A program made the position numbers and the translations under genes. From Methylosinus sp. LW4 (GTDB lineage: Bacteria > Pseudomonadota > Alphaproteobacteria > Rhizobiales > Beijerinckiaceae), in contig NZ_KB900626.1 of NCBI RefSeq assembly GCF_000379125.1, positions 2,986,667 through 3,050,666 of the forward strand: a stretch of DNA of 64,000 nucleotides. The letters run 5' to 3'. Under the pieces are notes generated by a model. That model made no database searches. It worked only from the letters and a program-made list of their open reading frames with translations, and had not been told where the DNA came from. Position 1 is the stretch's first letter. Each line of letters begins with the position of its first letter. This document shows, piece by piece, positions 8,052-17,227 of the stretch.

Positions 8052-9716
8052 TCAGCCCTCCAGCAGACGCCTTGCGATGACCTGCGCCTGAATCTCCGCC
8101 GCGCCCTCGAAGATGTTGAGGATGCGCGCGTCGCAGAGGACGCGGGAGACCGGATATTCCAGCGCGAAGCCATTGCCGCCGTGAATCTGCAGCGCATTGT
8201 CCGCCGCCGCCCAGGCGACGCGCGCGCCGAGCAGCTTGGCCATGCCGGCCTCGAGATCGCAGCGCTTGCCCTCGTCCTTCTCGCGGGCGGCGAAATAGGT
8301 GATCTGGCGGGCGACGTGAATCTCGATCGCCATTGTGACGATCTTGTCGAAGACGCGCGGGAAGGCGAACAGCGGCTTGCCGAATTGCACGCGCTCCTTG
8401 GCGTAGCGCAGGCCGAGATCGAGCGCCGCCTGAGCGACGCCGAGCGCGCGCGCCGCCGTCTGAATGCGGGCGGATTCGAAGGTCTCCATCAGCTGCTTGA
8501 AGCCCTTGCCCTCCTCGCCGCCGAGAAGATTTTCGGCCGGCACCTCGAAATTATCGAAGCCGATCTCGAACTCCTTCATGCCGCGATAGCCGAGCACCTC
8601 GATCTCGCCGCCGGTCATGCCCTTGGCCGGGAAGGGGTTCTCATCCGTGCCGCGCGGCTTTTCGGCCAGCAGCATGGAGAGGCCTTTGTAGCCCTTCTCA
8701 TTGGGATTGGTGCGCACGAGCAGCGTCATCACATCGGCGCGCACCGGATGGGTGATCCAGGTCTTGTTGCCGACCACCTTGTAGACGTCGCCCTCGCGCG
8801 TCGCGCGGGTGCGCAGGTTCGCGAGGTCGGAGCCATTGTTCGGCTCGGTGAAGACGGCGGTGGGCAGGATCTCGCCGGTGGCGATCTTGGGCAGATATTT
8901 CTGCTTCTGCTCCTCTGTGCCGCCGACGAGGATCAGCTCGCCCGCGATCTCCGAGCGCGTGCCGAGCGAGCCGACGCCGATGTAAGCGCGCGACAGCTCC
9001 TCCGAGACGACGCACATGGCGATCTTGCCGAGGCCGGAGCCGCCATATTCCTCGGGAATGGTGAGGCCGAAGACGCCCAGCTCCGCGAGGCCGGAAATGA
9101 CCTCGAGCGGAATGTAGTCGTTCTTCAAATGCCATTCATGGGCGTGCGGCGTCACATTGTCGCCGGCGAATTTGCGCATCTCGCTGCGGATGGCCTCCAG
9201 CGTCTCGTCGAGGCCGGTGGCGCCGATCGTCTCGGCGGCGCCATTGTGGTCGATCAGCTCGGCGAGGCGGGCGCGATTGGCGCTGGTGAGGCCGGAGGCG
9301 ATGAGGCTGTCCACCTGCGGAATATGGGCGGCGGCGATATCGGCGGGCGAGAGGCCGAAATCGGAGAGGCGGACGATCTCGCCCTGGCTCATCGGAATGC
9401 CGCCGAAGACCTGCGCCAGATATTCGGCGAAGGCGATGCGGGTGAGCAGATTCTCCACCTCGCCATAGGCGCCCTCGGACGAGAGGCGATCGGCGTAGGC
9501 GAGCAGCTCGCGCAGGCCCTGCACATAGGTGGCGAACCAGGAGAGGCCGTGCGCGGCGTGCTGCTCCACCTCGATCAGCTCATTGGAGAGCTTGCCGTCC
9601 TTGGTGACGCGGGCGCGGACGGCGGCGAGCGCTTGCCCGTACAACGCCTCCACGGAGGCGAAAGCCGCCTTGGCGTCGGGCAGCCAGTTCGTGGAGGTGG
9701 TCTCGGTCGCGCTCAT
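8052..9716 (-). CDS. mcd: (2S)-Methylsuccinyl-CoA dehydrogenase-like acyl-CoA dehydrogenase
   Basis: A flavin-dependent acyl-CoA dehydrogenase of 554 residues. The length and the extra N-terminal domain of about 150 residues before the usual fold are characteristic of Mcd, which converts (2S)-methylsuccinyl-CoA to mesaconyl-CoA in the ethylmalonyl-CoA pathway. Seen in order are the N-terminal helical domain, LGVFGLTIPEEYGGSG, the TEPNNGSD flavin/substrate loop, GRxT-type NKTWITH, and the C-terminal IHGGNGFALEYP and NIFEGAAEIQ motifs. Its electrons would go to EtfAB, encoded at 46.1-47.8 kb. It stands alone here. Other acyl-CoA dehydrogenases are normally about 380 or 600 residues, which supports the Mcd call. 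Confidence 0.8.
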   Translation of the reverse strand: MSATETTSTNWLPDAKAAFASVEALYGQALAAVRARVTKDGKLSNELIEVEQHAAHGLSWFATYVQGLRELLAYADRLSSEGAYGEVENLLTRIAFAEYLAQVFGGIPMSQGEIVRLSDFGLSPADIAAAHIPQVDSLIASGLTSANRARLAELIDHNGAAETIGATGLDETLEAIRSEMRKFAGDNVTPHAHEWHLKNDYIPLEVISGLAELGVFGLTIPEEYGGSGLGKIAMCVVSEELSRAYIGVGSLGTRSEIAGELILVGGTEEQKQKYLPKIATGEILPTAVFTEPNNGSDLANLRTRATREGDVYKVVGNKTWITHPVRADVMTLLVRTNPNEKGYKGLSMLLAEKPRGTDENPFPAKGMTGGEIEVLGYRGMKEFEIGFDNFEVPAENLLGGEEGKGFKQLMETFESARIQTAARALGVAQAALDLGLRYAKERVQFGKPLFAFPRVFDKIVTMAIEIHVARQITYFAAREKDEGKRCDLEAGMAKLLGARVAWAAADNALQIHGGNGFALEYPVSRVLCDARILNIFEGAAEIQAQVIARRLLEG

Positions 9717-9948
9717 TCTCTCTCGCTCTTTTCAAGGGCGGGCCCGGCGGGGCCGCGGGTGACAGGATTTTTTCTAAATGCCGCCAATCGCGGGAGGACG
9801 CAACCGCCACGCGCGTCATCCGGGCCTCGAGGGCCGGGCGCGCGGCCGAACGGCGCCGCAAAGCCGGCGAGTCCCGCCGGATCACAGAAAAAGCGAATTT
9901 CTCGCCGATAGCATCGGGCCGCGGAGCTCGATCATTGCGGAGGCCCTC

Positions 9949-11358
9949 ATGTTTCACGATGCTGATTTCATGCCCTTCAGCCCGCGGCGGAAGCCGTCCT
10001 ATCGGGCGGTGACGCATAATTATCTCGAGAATTACGCGCCCGAGGCCTATCGGACCGATTTTTTCACCTCGCAGGGCCTGTGGCCGGTCATTCCGCCCAT
10101 GCATTATGTCGTCGACCCCGAGCTGATCGAGGAGCTGCTGGTCACGCGCGCCGAGGCCTTTCGCCGCGACGACATCGCCGCCAAGGCGCTGCGCGGGCCT
10201 GTCGAGGGCGACACGCTGTTCTTCTCGGAAGGCGCGGAATGGAAATGGCAGCGGCGCGCCATCTCGCCGGCCTTTCGCTATGAGAATATTCTGGCGCTGG
10301 TTCCCTTCTTCGTCCGCTGCGCGCAGGCGCAGGCCGAGGAATGGCGGCGTCTCGGCGACGGCGCCGAGGTGGAGATCACCGAGGCCATGTCGCGCACGAC
10401 CTTCGCCGTCATCGAGAAGGCGGTGTTCGGCGCCTCGGAGAATTTCGACGGCGAGCGCTTCATCGCGGCGCTGCGGCCGGTTCTCGGCAGCTTCGCCTGG
10501 CGCATGCTGGCCACCATGTTCCGTCTGCCGCCGGATTGGACGCCCTATCCGGGCCTGCTCTCGGCGCGCGCCGGCTCGCGATTTTTGCATGAGGAGACGG
10601 TGAAGCTGCTCGCCGAACGTCGCGCCCGGCCCGAGCCGACGCGCGATATTCTCGGCCTTCTGCTGTCGGCCAAGGACCCGGAGAGCGGCCGCGTGATGAC
10701 CGACGCCGAGCTGGTCGCCAATCTGCACGGCTTTCTGCTCGCCGGCCATGAGACATCCGCCGTCGCGCTGGCCTGGACCTTCTGGCTGCTGGCCAAGGAT
10801 CAGGCGAGCCAGCAGCGCGCCCGCGAGGAGGCGGAGCGCGTCGCCGGCGACGGCGAGATCACGCCGGAGACGGTCGAAAACCTCGCCTTCACGCGGCAGG
10901 TCCTGCAGGAGTCGATGCGGCTGTTCCCGCCCTTCGCCGCGCTCGGCCGCCAGCCGCGCGAGGACACGACGCTCGGCTCCCATCGCGTCGCCGCGAAGGA
11001 GCCCATCTATGTGCTGACCTGGTGCCTGCATCGGCACGAGAAGCTGTGGGAGGAGCCGACCGCCTTCGACCCCGACCGCTTCTCGCCGGAGCGGGCGAAG
11101 GCGCGCCATCGCTACGCCTATCTGCCCTTTGGCGCCGGGCCGCGCATCTGCGTCGGCATGGGCTTCGCGCTGACGGAGATGGCGACCATCGTCGCGACGC
11201 TGCTGCGCGAGTTCCGCTTCGAGACCGTCCCCGGCCATCGGCTAGAGCTGGCGCCGACCTTCGCCTTGCGGCCGAAAGGCGCGCTGCCGCTGCGCCTGAC
11301 GCCGCTCGCGAAACATGCGCCGGCCCGACGGGCGGCGCATGACGCCAGCGTTGCGTGA
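9949..11358 (+). CDS. Cytochrome P450
   Basis: A 469-residue haem-thiolate monooxygenase. The I-helix oxygen-binding motif AGHET lies at 265-269, the K-helix ExxR is E321-SM-R324, and the haem-binding loop is PFGAGPRICVG with Cys401 as proximal ligand. There is no membrane anchor, as for soluble bacterial P450s; the fold resembles the CYP4/CYP102-type class more than camphor P450. The ATG at 9949 has an ideal CGGAGG site 5 nt upstream. No ferredoxin/ferredoxin-reductase pair is directly linked, although a small ferredoxin lies at 12.9 kb. Its stop is one base from that of metY on the other strand. The substrate cannot be inferred. Confidence 0.92.
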   Translation: MFHDADFMPFSPRRKPSYRAVTHNYLENYAPEAYRTDFFTSQGLWPVIPPMHYVVDPELIEELLVTRAEAFRRDDIAAKALRGPVEGDTLFFSEGAEWKWQRRAISPAFRYENILALVPFFVRCAQAQAEEWRRLGDGAEVEITEAMSRTTFAVIEKAVFGASENFDGERFIAALRPVLGSFAWRMLATMFRLPPDWTPYPGLLSARAGSRFLHEETVKLLAERRARPEPTRDILGLLLSAKDPESGRVMTDAELVANLHGFLLAGHETSAVALAWTFWLLAKDQASQQRAREEAERVAGDGEITPETVENLAFTRQVLQESMRLFPPFAALGRQPREDTTLGSHRVAAKEPIYVLTWCLHRHEKLWEEPTAFDPDRFSPERAKARHRYAYLPFGAGPRICVGMGFALTEMATIVATLLREFRFETVPGHRLELAPTFALRPKGALPLRLTPLAKHAPARRAAHDASVA

Positions 11359-11359
11359 C

Positions 11360-12655
11360 TCAGGCCGCGGCCTTCAGCGCGGAATCGAGATCGGCGAGAA
11401 TATCGTCGATATGCTCTATGCCGATGGCGAGGCGCACATAGCCGGGCGTGACGCCGGTCGCGAGCTGCGCCTCCGGCGACAGCTGCGAATGCGTCGTCGT
11501 CGCCGGATGGATCGCGAGGCTGCGGGCGTCGCCGATATTGGCGACATGATAGAAGAGCTTCAGCGCATCGATGAAGCGCCGGCCGGCCTCGAGGCCGCCG
11601 GCGAGCTCGAAGCCGACCAGCGCGCCATATTTTCCCTTCAGATATTTATCGGCGCGCTCGCGCTCCGCGCCGCTCTGGCGCGAGGGATGAATGACCTTCG
11701 TCACCTCGGCGCGCTTCGACAGAAAATCCGCGACCGCCTGCGCATTGGAGACATGGCGCTCCAAGCGCAGCGGCAGCGTCTCTATGCCCTGCAGAGTGAG
11801 AAAGGCGTTGAAGGGCGAGACGGCGGCGCCGAGATCGCGCAGCAATGTCGTGCGCGCCTTGATGATATAGGCGACGGGGCCGAGCGGCTTGACCGCCTCC
11901 ACCCAGACGGCGCCGTGATAGCTGGCGTCCGGCGTGTTGAGCGCCGGCTGGCGCGCGGGAAACTTCTCCCAATCGAAATTGCCGCCGTCGATGATGGCGC
12001 CGCCGATCGACGTGCCATGGCCGCCGATATATTTGGTCGTCGAATAGACGACGATCGCCGCGCCATGCTCGAGCGGCTTCACCAATAGCGGCGCGGCGGT
12101 GTTGTCGGCGATGAGCGGAATTCCATATTCGCGGCCGATCGCCGCGACTTCCGCAATGGGGAAGACGGTGAGCTTGGGGTTCGGCAGAGTCTCGGCGTAA
12201 TAGGCGCGCGTGCGATCGTCGGTGGCGCGGCGGAAATTCTCCGGGTCGCTCGGATCGACGAAGCGCACCTCGAGGCCCTGGTCCTTCAGCGTGTTGGCGA
12301 AGAGATTCCAAGTGCCGCCATAAAGATCGGTGGAGGCGACGACATTGTCGCCGGCGCGCGCGAGATTTTGCAGCGCGAAGGCCGAGGCCGCCTGTCCCGA
12401 GGCGAGCGCGAGCGCCGCGACGCCGCCCTCGAGCGCGGCGAGACGCTCCTCGAGCACAGAGGTCGTCGGATTGCCGATGCGCGTGTAGATATTGCCCAGC
12501 TCCTTGAGCGCGAAGAGATTTGCGGCGTGCTCCGTGTCGCGGAACTGGTAGGAGGTCGTCTGATAGATGGGCGGCGCGACGGCGCCGGTCGTCGGATCGG
12601 AACGCCAGCCGGCGTGGAGGGCCAGTGTCTCGGGATGCTTGCTGTCGATCGGCAT
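11360..12655 (-). CDS. metY: O-acetylhomoserine sulfhydrylase
   Basis: A PLP enzyme of 431 residues that makes homocysteine from O-acetylhomoserine and sulfide in methionine biosynthesis. Cys/Met-metabolism family motifs are present: the substrate loop NIYTRIGNPTT, SGQAA before the cofactor pocket, DNT at 184-186, and the PLP-lysine motif STTKYIGGHG with Lys208. The length of about 430 residues with an insertion after the lysine loop fits MetY rather than the shorter MetB/MetZ enzymes (about 390). The gene is monocistronic; its start faces the ferredoxin gene across a 237-bp divergent gap that must contain both promoters. Confidence 0.88.
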   Translation of the reverse strand: MPIDSKHPETLALHAGWRSDPTTGAVAPPIYQTTSYQFRDTEHAANLFALKELGNIYTRIGNPTTSVLEERLAALEGGVAALALASGQAASAFALQNLARAGDNVVASTDLYGGTWNLFANTLKDQGLEVRFVDPSDPENFRRATDDRTRAYYAETLPNPKLTVFPIAEVAAIGREYGIPLIADNTAAPLLVKPLEHGAAIVVYSTTKYIGGHGTSIGGAIIDGGNFDWEKFPARQPALNTPDASYHGAVWVEAVKPLGPVAYIIKARTTLLRDLGAAVSPFNAFLTLQGIETLPLRLERHVSNAQAVADFLSKRAEVTKVIHPSRQSGAERERADKYLKGKYGALVGFELAGGLEAGRRFIDALKLFYHVANIGDARSLAIHPATTTHSQLSPEAQLATGVTPGYVRLAIGIEHIDDILADLDSALKAAA

Positions 12656-12892
12656 TTCCGTCCTCGTTTTTTGGCGCCGCGGCGCGCTCGCTGGCGGATT
12701 TAAGCGGATTATTAGTCTACGGGCAATGTGGGATTTCGAGGCCGCCGCCGGACGCGCCGGCGCGGCGATCCGCCGCGAGCGGAGCCGGCGGATGCGAATT
12801 GAAACGATTCTTGCTTACCCCCGATTGTCGCGTCGAGACGCGCGGCGCCGTTTCGCGGGCGCCGCGTCCGAGGAACGATCGGGGAGAGTTAC

Positions 12893-13081
12893 ATGGCTTT
12901 GAAGATTATCGCGTCGCAATGCACCGTCTGCGGCGCCTGCGAGTTCGACTGTCCGACCGCCGCCATTCGCATGAAGGGCGACACCTATATCATCGACCCC
13001 AAGAAGTGCACGGAATGCGACGGCGAGTCTCCGCATTGCGCCGAGGTTTGTCCGGTTCCAGACACTTGCGTCCCTGCGTGA
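12893..13081 (+). CDS. Small 2[4Fe-4S] ferredoxin (YfhL-like)
   Basis: A 62-residue electron carrier. The first cluster motif is C10-x2-C13-x2-C16-x3-C20-P. The second is C39-x2-C42-x6-C49-x3-C53-P, with a further Cys at 59. The widened spacing in the second motif is typical of the YfhL/FdxN-like dicluster group. The start ATG at 12893 has GGGGAGAG upstream. The partner is unknown; the neighbouring P450 and metY are not obviously functionally linked. Confidence 0.88.
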   Translation: MALKIIASQCTVCGACEFDCPTAAIRMKGDTYIIDPKKCTECDGESPHCAEVCPVPDTCVPA

Positions 13082-13119
13082 CGCCAGACGCGACGAGATA
13101 GTCGGCGATATGAGCAGCC

Positions 13120-13146
13120 CTCCCCGGCGGGGTTTCCCCCGGGGAG
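13120..13146 (+). terminator. Terminator of the ferredoxin gene
   Basis: An 8-bp GC stem (CTCCCCGG / CCGGGGAG) with an 11-nt loop lies about 40 bp after the ferredoxin stop. A T-rich segment begins 11 nt later. Confidence 0.5.
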
Positions 13147-13444
13147 AGGCGGAAGTATTTTTGTTTTCAAAGGTGAGCGCGTCAAAGCGCTTTTGTGCGC
13201 TCCGGCCGCTGCTGTTCGATGCAGCTCACTCGAAAAACTCTTCATCCAATCGTGATGATCATTTTTTGCGCCGGCAGGCTCGGCTTCAGTTCGACGGCCC
13301 GCTCACCGCAGATTCGGCATGGATTCGGCTCCGATCGAGTTGAATTGCCGTAGGCCTTTCTCGCCGATCCGCAAAAGCCGCCGGTCGCCGGAGAAACCCC
13401 AAAAGCACCCCGCTTGACTCTCCCCCTCAGCGGAGTCAGCATGA

Positions 13445-13459
13445 GAACAAATAGGAAAC
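13445..13459 (+). promoter_or_regulatory. Probable LexA (SOS) box upstream of imuA
   Basis: GAAC-N7-AAAC, one mismatch from the alphaproteobacterial LexA consensus GAAC-N7-GAAC (or GTTC-N7-GTTC on the other strand). It lies 21 bp before the imuA start codon, where a repressor would block transcription. imuAB cassettes are known LexA targets, which supports the call. Confidence 0.5.
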
Positions 13460-13480
13460 AATCTGGAGATCGGGGACCCG

Positions 13481-14305
13481 ATGTCGCGCAGCGGCTCATC
13501 GGAACGCATTGTTTTTTTGCGTCGTCGGATCGCCGCGCTGGAGGCGGGCGGCGCGCCCGCGCCTGCGGCGGCTCCGCGGGACGAGGGGCTGTCGCGCCTG
13601 CTCGACCCCGGCCGCGGCGGCCTGCGCGAGGCGCTGCCGGCGCGGCCGACCGACGCGGCGGCGGCGGCGGGCTTCGCCTTCGCCCTGGCGCTGCGCCGGC
13701 TGCGCCTGCGACCACAGGGCGGGATCATCTGGATCGCCGAGGATATGGCGGCGCGCGAGCTCGGCCTGCCCTATGGGCGGGGCCTGCAGGCGGCCGGCCT
13801 GCCGCCGGAGCTTCTGGTGCTGGCGCGCACGCGCCGTCCGCGCGAGACGCTCTGGGCCATGGAGGAGGCGCTGAAGAGCGGCGCCGCCGTCGTCATCGCC
13901 GAGAGCTGGGCCGATGCGAGCGCCTATGACCTCACCGCCTCGCGCCGGCTGGCGCTCGCCGCCCGCCGCGGCGATTGCGCCGGCCTGCTGCTGCTGCCGC
14001 GCGCGGCCGGCGCCGCGCAAAGGCTGGCCAGCGCCGCCGAGGCGCGCTTCGAGATCGCCGCCGCCGCGCCGCCGCCGCGGGCCGAGGGCGCGCCGCGGCC
14101 CCTGCCCGGTCCGCCCGTTTTCCGCCTGCGCGTCGTCAAGGCGCGCGGCCTCGTCGGCGCCTTCGACCCGCAGGCCTGGCGCGACATTGTTTTCGATCAT
14201 CAGGAGGCCGAGTTCCATGGGGCGCCTTTCCATGCGTTGCCTCGCCGTGCATCTGCCGCGCCTTGCGACCGACCGGCTCGCGCGCAAAAGGGCGCCTTCG
14301 CCTGA
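13481..14305 (+). CDS. imuA: ImuA, RecA-like mutagenesis accessory protein
   Basis: A 274-residue protein related to the RecA/SulA core, part of the ImuA-ImuB-DnaE2 mutasome for damage-induced mutagenesis. Family features seen are an N-terminal helix (ERIVFLRRRIAALE), the strand GGIIWIAED followed by ELGLPYGRGL, and a C-terminal WRDIVFDHQEAEF segment. It lacks an intact Walker A box, as expected for ImuA. The ATG at 13481 has GGAG 12 nt upstream. It overlaps imuB by 89 nt in another frame, implying translational coupling. Confidence 0.8.
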   Translation: MSRSGSSERIVFLRRRIAALEAGGAPAPAAAPRDEGLSRLLDPGRGGLREALPARPTDAAAAAGFAFALALRRLRLRPQGGIIWIAEDMAARELGLPYGRGLQAAGLPPELLVLARTRRPRETLWAMEEALKSGAAVVIAESWADASAYDLTASRRLALAARRGDCAGLLLLPRAAGAAQRLASAAEARFEIAAAAPPPRAEGAPRPLPGPPVFRLRVVKARGLVGAFDPQAWRDIVFDHQEAEFHGAPFHALPRRASAAPCDRPARAQKGAFA

Positions 14306-15794
14306 GGCGGAGGCGCCCTTCGCCGTCTGGGCCAAGCACGGCGGCGCCGAGCGGCTGACCGCCGTCGACGCGCGCGCCGAGGCGGCCGGGCTCGTCCCCG
14401 GCATGGCGGTCGCCGACGCGCGCGCCATGCGCCCCGCCCTGCGGCTGGCCGAGGCCGACCCGCAGGCCGACGCCGAGCTGCTGGGGCGGATCGCCGATTG
14501 GTGCCGACGCTTCACCCCGCTCGCCGCGGCTGATCCGCCGAATGGGCTGCTCCTGGATATTTCGGGAGCGGCGCATCTCTTCGGCGGCGAGGCGGCGCTG
14601 CTGGCGGAGGTCGAGCGCCGCCTCGCCGCCCAGGGCTTTGCGGCGAGAGGAGCGATCGCGCCCGGCCCGGCGCTGGCGCGCGCGTTGGCCCGCTTCTCCC
14701 GCCGGCGCCATGTGGCGGAGGGCGCGAGCGGGGAGGAGCTGGAGGCGATCGCCGCCGGCCTTCCCATCGCCGCGCTCGATCTCGATGCGGAAGCCCGGCA
14801 AAGGCTGGACCGCGCCGGGCTGCGCAGCCTCGGCGATCTGCTGGCGCGGCCGCGCGCGCCGCTCACGGCAAGGCTCGGGGCGGAAGCCATGGCGCGGCTC
14901 GACGCCATCGCCTGCCGCCGCCGCGAGCCGATCTCGCCGCGCTTCGAGGCCCCGGATTTCATGGCCGAGCGCCGCTTTCCCGAAGGGCTCACGCGGCAGG
15001 AGGACATAGAGCGCACGCTTCACGGCCTCGCCCACGAGCTGTGCCTGCTGCTCGAGCGCCATGGCGTCGGCGCGCGGGAGCTGGAGGCGGTTTTCTACCG
15101 CGTCGACGGCGCCGTCGCGCATATAGAGACGGGAACCAGCCGGCCGCTGCGCGATCCCGACACGATCGCCCTGCTGCTGCGCGAGCGCCTCGCCGTGCTG
15201 GCGGAGGAGGGGCTCGACACGGGCTATGGCTATGATGTGCTGCGGCTGGGCGCCGCGCGGGTCGAGCGCTGCGATGCGCCGCAAGAGGATCTCGGCCTCG
15301 CCGGACGAGAAACTGCGAATGACGCGCGGCTGGACGATCTCGTCGATCGCCTCGGCGCGCGGCTCGGGCCGCGCCGCGTGCTGCGGGCCTATCCGCAGGC
15401 CTCGCATATTCCAGAGCTCGCCGTCGCGCTGCGGCCCGCCGCCGCCACCGCCCCTGCCGCGGTGGAGGAAGCCGCGCCGCCTCCCTATCTCCGCGCGGGC
15501 GTCCCGGCGCGGCCGCTGCGGCTGTTCGAGCGGCCGGAGCCGATCGAGGCGGTGGCGCTCACGCCCGACGGGCCGCCGCTGCGCTTCCGCTGGCGCCGGC
15601 TGCTGCACGAGCTCGCGGCCTATGAGGGGCCGGAGCGCATCGCCCCGCAATGGTGGAGCGCGCCGGACAACGCCGCCACCCGCGACTATTTCTATGTGGA
15701 GGATCGGGAGGGCGGACGCTTCTGGCTGTTTCGCGAGGGGCTTTTCGGCCGCGAGAGCCAGCCGCCGCGCTGGTTCGTGCATGGCTTGTTCTGA
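14217..15794 (+). CDS. imuB: ImuB, Y-family polymerase-like protein
   Basis: A 525-residue catalytically dead Y-family polymerase homologue that bridges the beta clamp and DnaE2 in SOS mutagenesis. The start MxxxSMRCLAVHLPRLATDRL is the ImuB version of the palm N-terminus, where active polymerases have an acidic metal ligand. A LLLDISGAAHLFGG segment replaces the SxDE motif. The C-terminal region ends with DYFYVEDREGGRFWLFREG, typical of the family. AGGAGG lies 9 nt before the ATG at 14217. dnaE2, usually the next gene, is not present; a membrane protein gene follows instead. Confidence 0.87.
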   Translation: MGRLSMRCLAVHLPRLATDRLARKRAPSPEAEAPFAVWAKHGGAERLTAVDARAEAAGLVPGMAVADARAMRPALRLAEADPQADAELLGRIADWCRRFTPLAAADPPNGLLLDISGAAHLFGGEAALLAEVERRLAAQGFAARGAIAPGPALARALARFSRRRHVAEGASGEELEAIAAGLPIAALDLDAEARQRLDRAGLRSLGDLLARPRAPLTARLGAEAMARLDAIACRRREPISPRFEAPDFMAERRFPEGLTRQEDIERTLHGLAHELCLLLERHGVGARELEAVFYRVDGAVAHIETGTSRPLRDPDTIALLLRERLAVLAEEGLDTGYGYDVLRLGAARVERCDAPQEDLGLAGRETANDARLDDLVDRLGARLGPRRVLRAYPQASHIPELAVALRPAAATAPAAVEEAAPPPYLRAGVPARPLRLFERPEPIEAVALTPDGPPLRFRWRRLLHELAAYEGPERIAPQWWSAPDNAATRDYFYVEDREGGRFWLFREGLFGRESQPPRWFVHGLF

Positions 15795-15977
15795 CGGCCC
15801 CTTCGCATGACGGTCCGGGCCGCCGCGTCATCTTATCGTCACGCTTCGGGGCGAAACCGAACCATGCTCTCCCCGCGACGTTCTCTTGCGACGCGCGGAT
15901 GAACGATGGGCGGGCTCCGCGCCGGCGTCTCATCCCGCCGCCCGCGGGCGCGCGCAACAGGGACAAACGAGATTCCT

Positions 15978-17171
15978 ATGAACGGACGCCGCGAGGCCCG
16001 CCGATCGCCTTTGAACTCCGCCGCCCGACGTCGTATCGAAGAGGCCTATTCCGCGCATATTCGACGACGCATCGAGGAAAGAGCGAAATTGAAGCGGCCA
16101 GACAGCGATCTTTCGGAGGCCGGCGTCGACGCGCCGGCCGAGGCGAAGCCCGATCCGGGCCAAAACGCGGGCCTCGATCTGCTGGCGACGGCGCGCCGCT
16201 ATATCGCGCCCAATCTCGGCAAGGCGCTCGGCGGCGTCGCCAGCCTCGCAGTTTTCGCGCTCGCCGGCTTCGCCCTCGCCAGCGCGATCTCCAGCGTCAA
16301 ATTCTCAGACGTTCGCGCCGCCATAGCGGCGATGAGCGCCGAGCAGATTTTCGCCGCCCTGCTGCTCACCGCGCTCTCCTATGTCGCGCTCACCGGCTAT
16401 GACGCGCTGGCGTTGCGGCAATTGCGGCTGCATGTGCCCTATCGCATCGCCGCGCTCGCCTCCTTCGCGAGCTACGCCTTCTCCTTCAATCTCGGCTTTC
16501 CCGTCGTCACCGCGGCGGCGGTCCGCTATTGGATCTATGCGCGCGTCGGCGTCACCGCCGTGCAGGTGGCCAATGTCACCGTCATAGCGGGCGTCACCTT
16601 CTGGCTCGGCATGACCTCCGTGGTCGGCGTCGGCCTCATGGCGCGCGCCGGCGAGCTCGGCGCCATAGACAAGCTGCCGGCTTTCCTCAATTTCGGGCTC
16701 GGCCTCGCGACCTGCGCCGGCGTCGTCTATTATATCGTCTGGGTATCGCTGCGCCGGCGCCGGGTGCGGCTGCGCGGGCATTTCTTCGAGCTGCCCGGCC
16801 TCGCGCCCACCGGCGGCCAGACTCTGCTCGGCGTCGCCGATCTCTGCTGCGCCGCGGCCGCGCTCTATGCGCTGCTGCCGCATGACGTCGATCTCGATTT
16901 CGCGACTTTCGTCTCGGTCTATGTCTTCGCCTGCATTCTCGGCGTCATCAGCCATGCGCCGGGCGGCATCGGCGTTTTCGAGGCGACGATGCTGAACGCG
17001 CTGCCGTCGCATTCGCAGGAGAGCCTTTTGGCCTCGCTGCTGCTGTTCCGCGTCATCTATTATTTTCTACCCTTTATTCTCGCGCTCGCGCTTCTCGGCG
17101 CAGACGAGGGCTCGCGGCGCTGGAACAGCCTGCGCGAGACCATCGCCCGCATATTGGAGACGCGCGAGTGA
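15978..17171 (+). CDS. LPG-synthase-type integral membrane protein (UPF0104/YbhN family)
   Basis: A 397-residue inner-membrane protein with a polar N-terminal region (about 1-65) and then about eight hydrophobic helices. It has the hallmarks of the MprF flippase-domain/UPF0104 family: SYVALTGYDALALRQL, SFASYAFSFNLGF, AAVRYWIYARVG and the SHAPGGIGVFEATML motif. Homologues move or modify membrane lipids, but the MprF synthase domain is absent, so lysyl-lipid synthesis should not be assumed. The gap to phoR is 56 bp, so the two could be co-transcribed. Confidence 0.75.
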   Translation: MNGRREARRSPLNSAARRRIEEAYSAHIRRRIEERAKLKRPDSDLSEAGVDAPAEAKPDPGQNAGLDLLATARRYIAPNLGKALGGVASLAVFALAGFALASAISSVKFSDVRAAIAAMSAEQIFAALLLTALSYVALTGYDALALRQLRLHVPYRIAALASFASYAFSFNLGFPVVTAAAVRYWIYARVGVTAVQVANVTVIAGVTFWLGMTSVVGVGLMARAGELGAIDKLPAFLNFGLGLATCAGVVYYIVWVSLRRRRVRLRGHFFELPGLAPTGGQTLLGVADLCCAAAALYALLPHDVDLDFATFVSVYVFACILGVISHAPGGIGVFEATMLNALPSHSQESLLASLLLFRVIYYFLPFILALALLGADEGSRRWNSLRETIARILETRE

Positions 17172-17227
17172 TCTGCGCCGCGCAGCGGTCGCGCGATTGA
17201 GGGGGCTCCCTTTCGGAGCCAGAAGAA

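Larger units (their letters stand above)
13082..13480. other. Non-coding gap between ferredoxin gene and imuA
   Basis: About 400 bp without a supported gene. It contains a probable terminator (CTCCCCGG...CCGGGGAG, 13120-13146) for the ferredoxin gene, followed by a T-rich stretch. At its right end is the imuA promoter region with a probable SOS box. Short open frames here have no codon bias or ribosome-binding site. Confidence 0.5.

Noticed and set aside
13110..13343. A small plus-strand open frame before imuA
   Set aside because: It has no ribosome-binding site, no codon bias and overlaps the ferredoxin terminator and the imuA promoter region.
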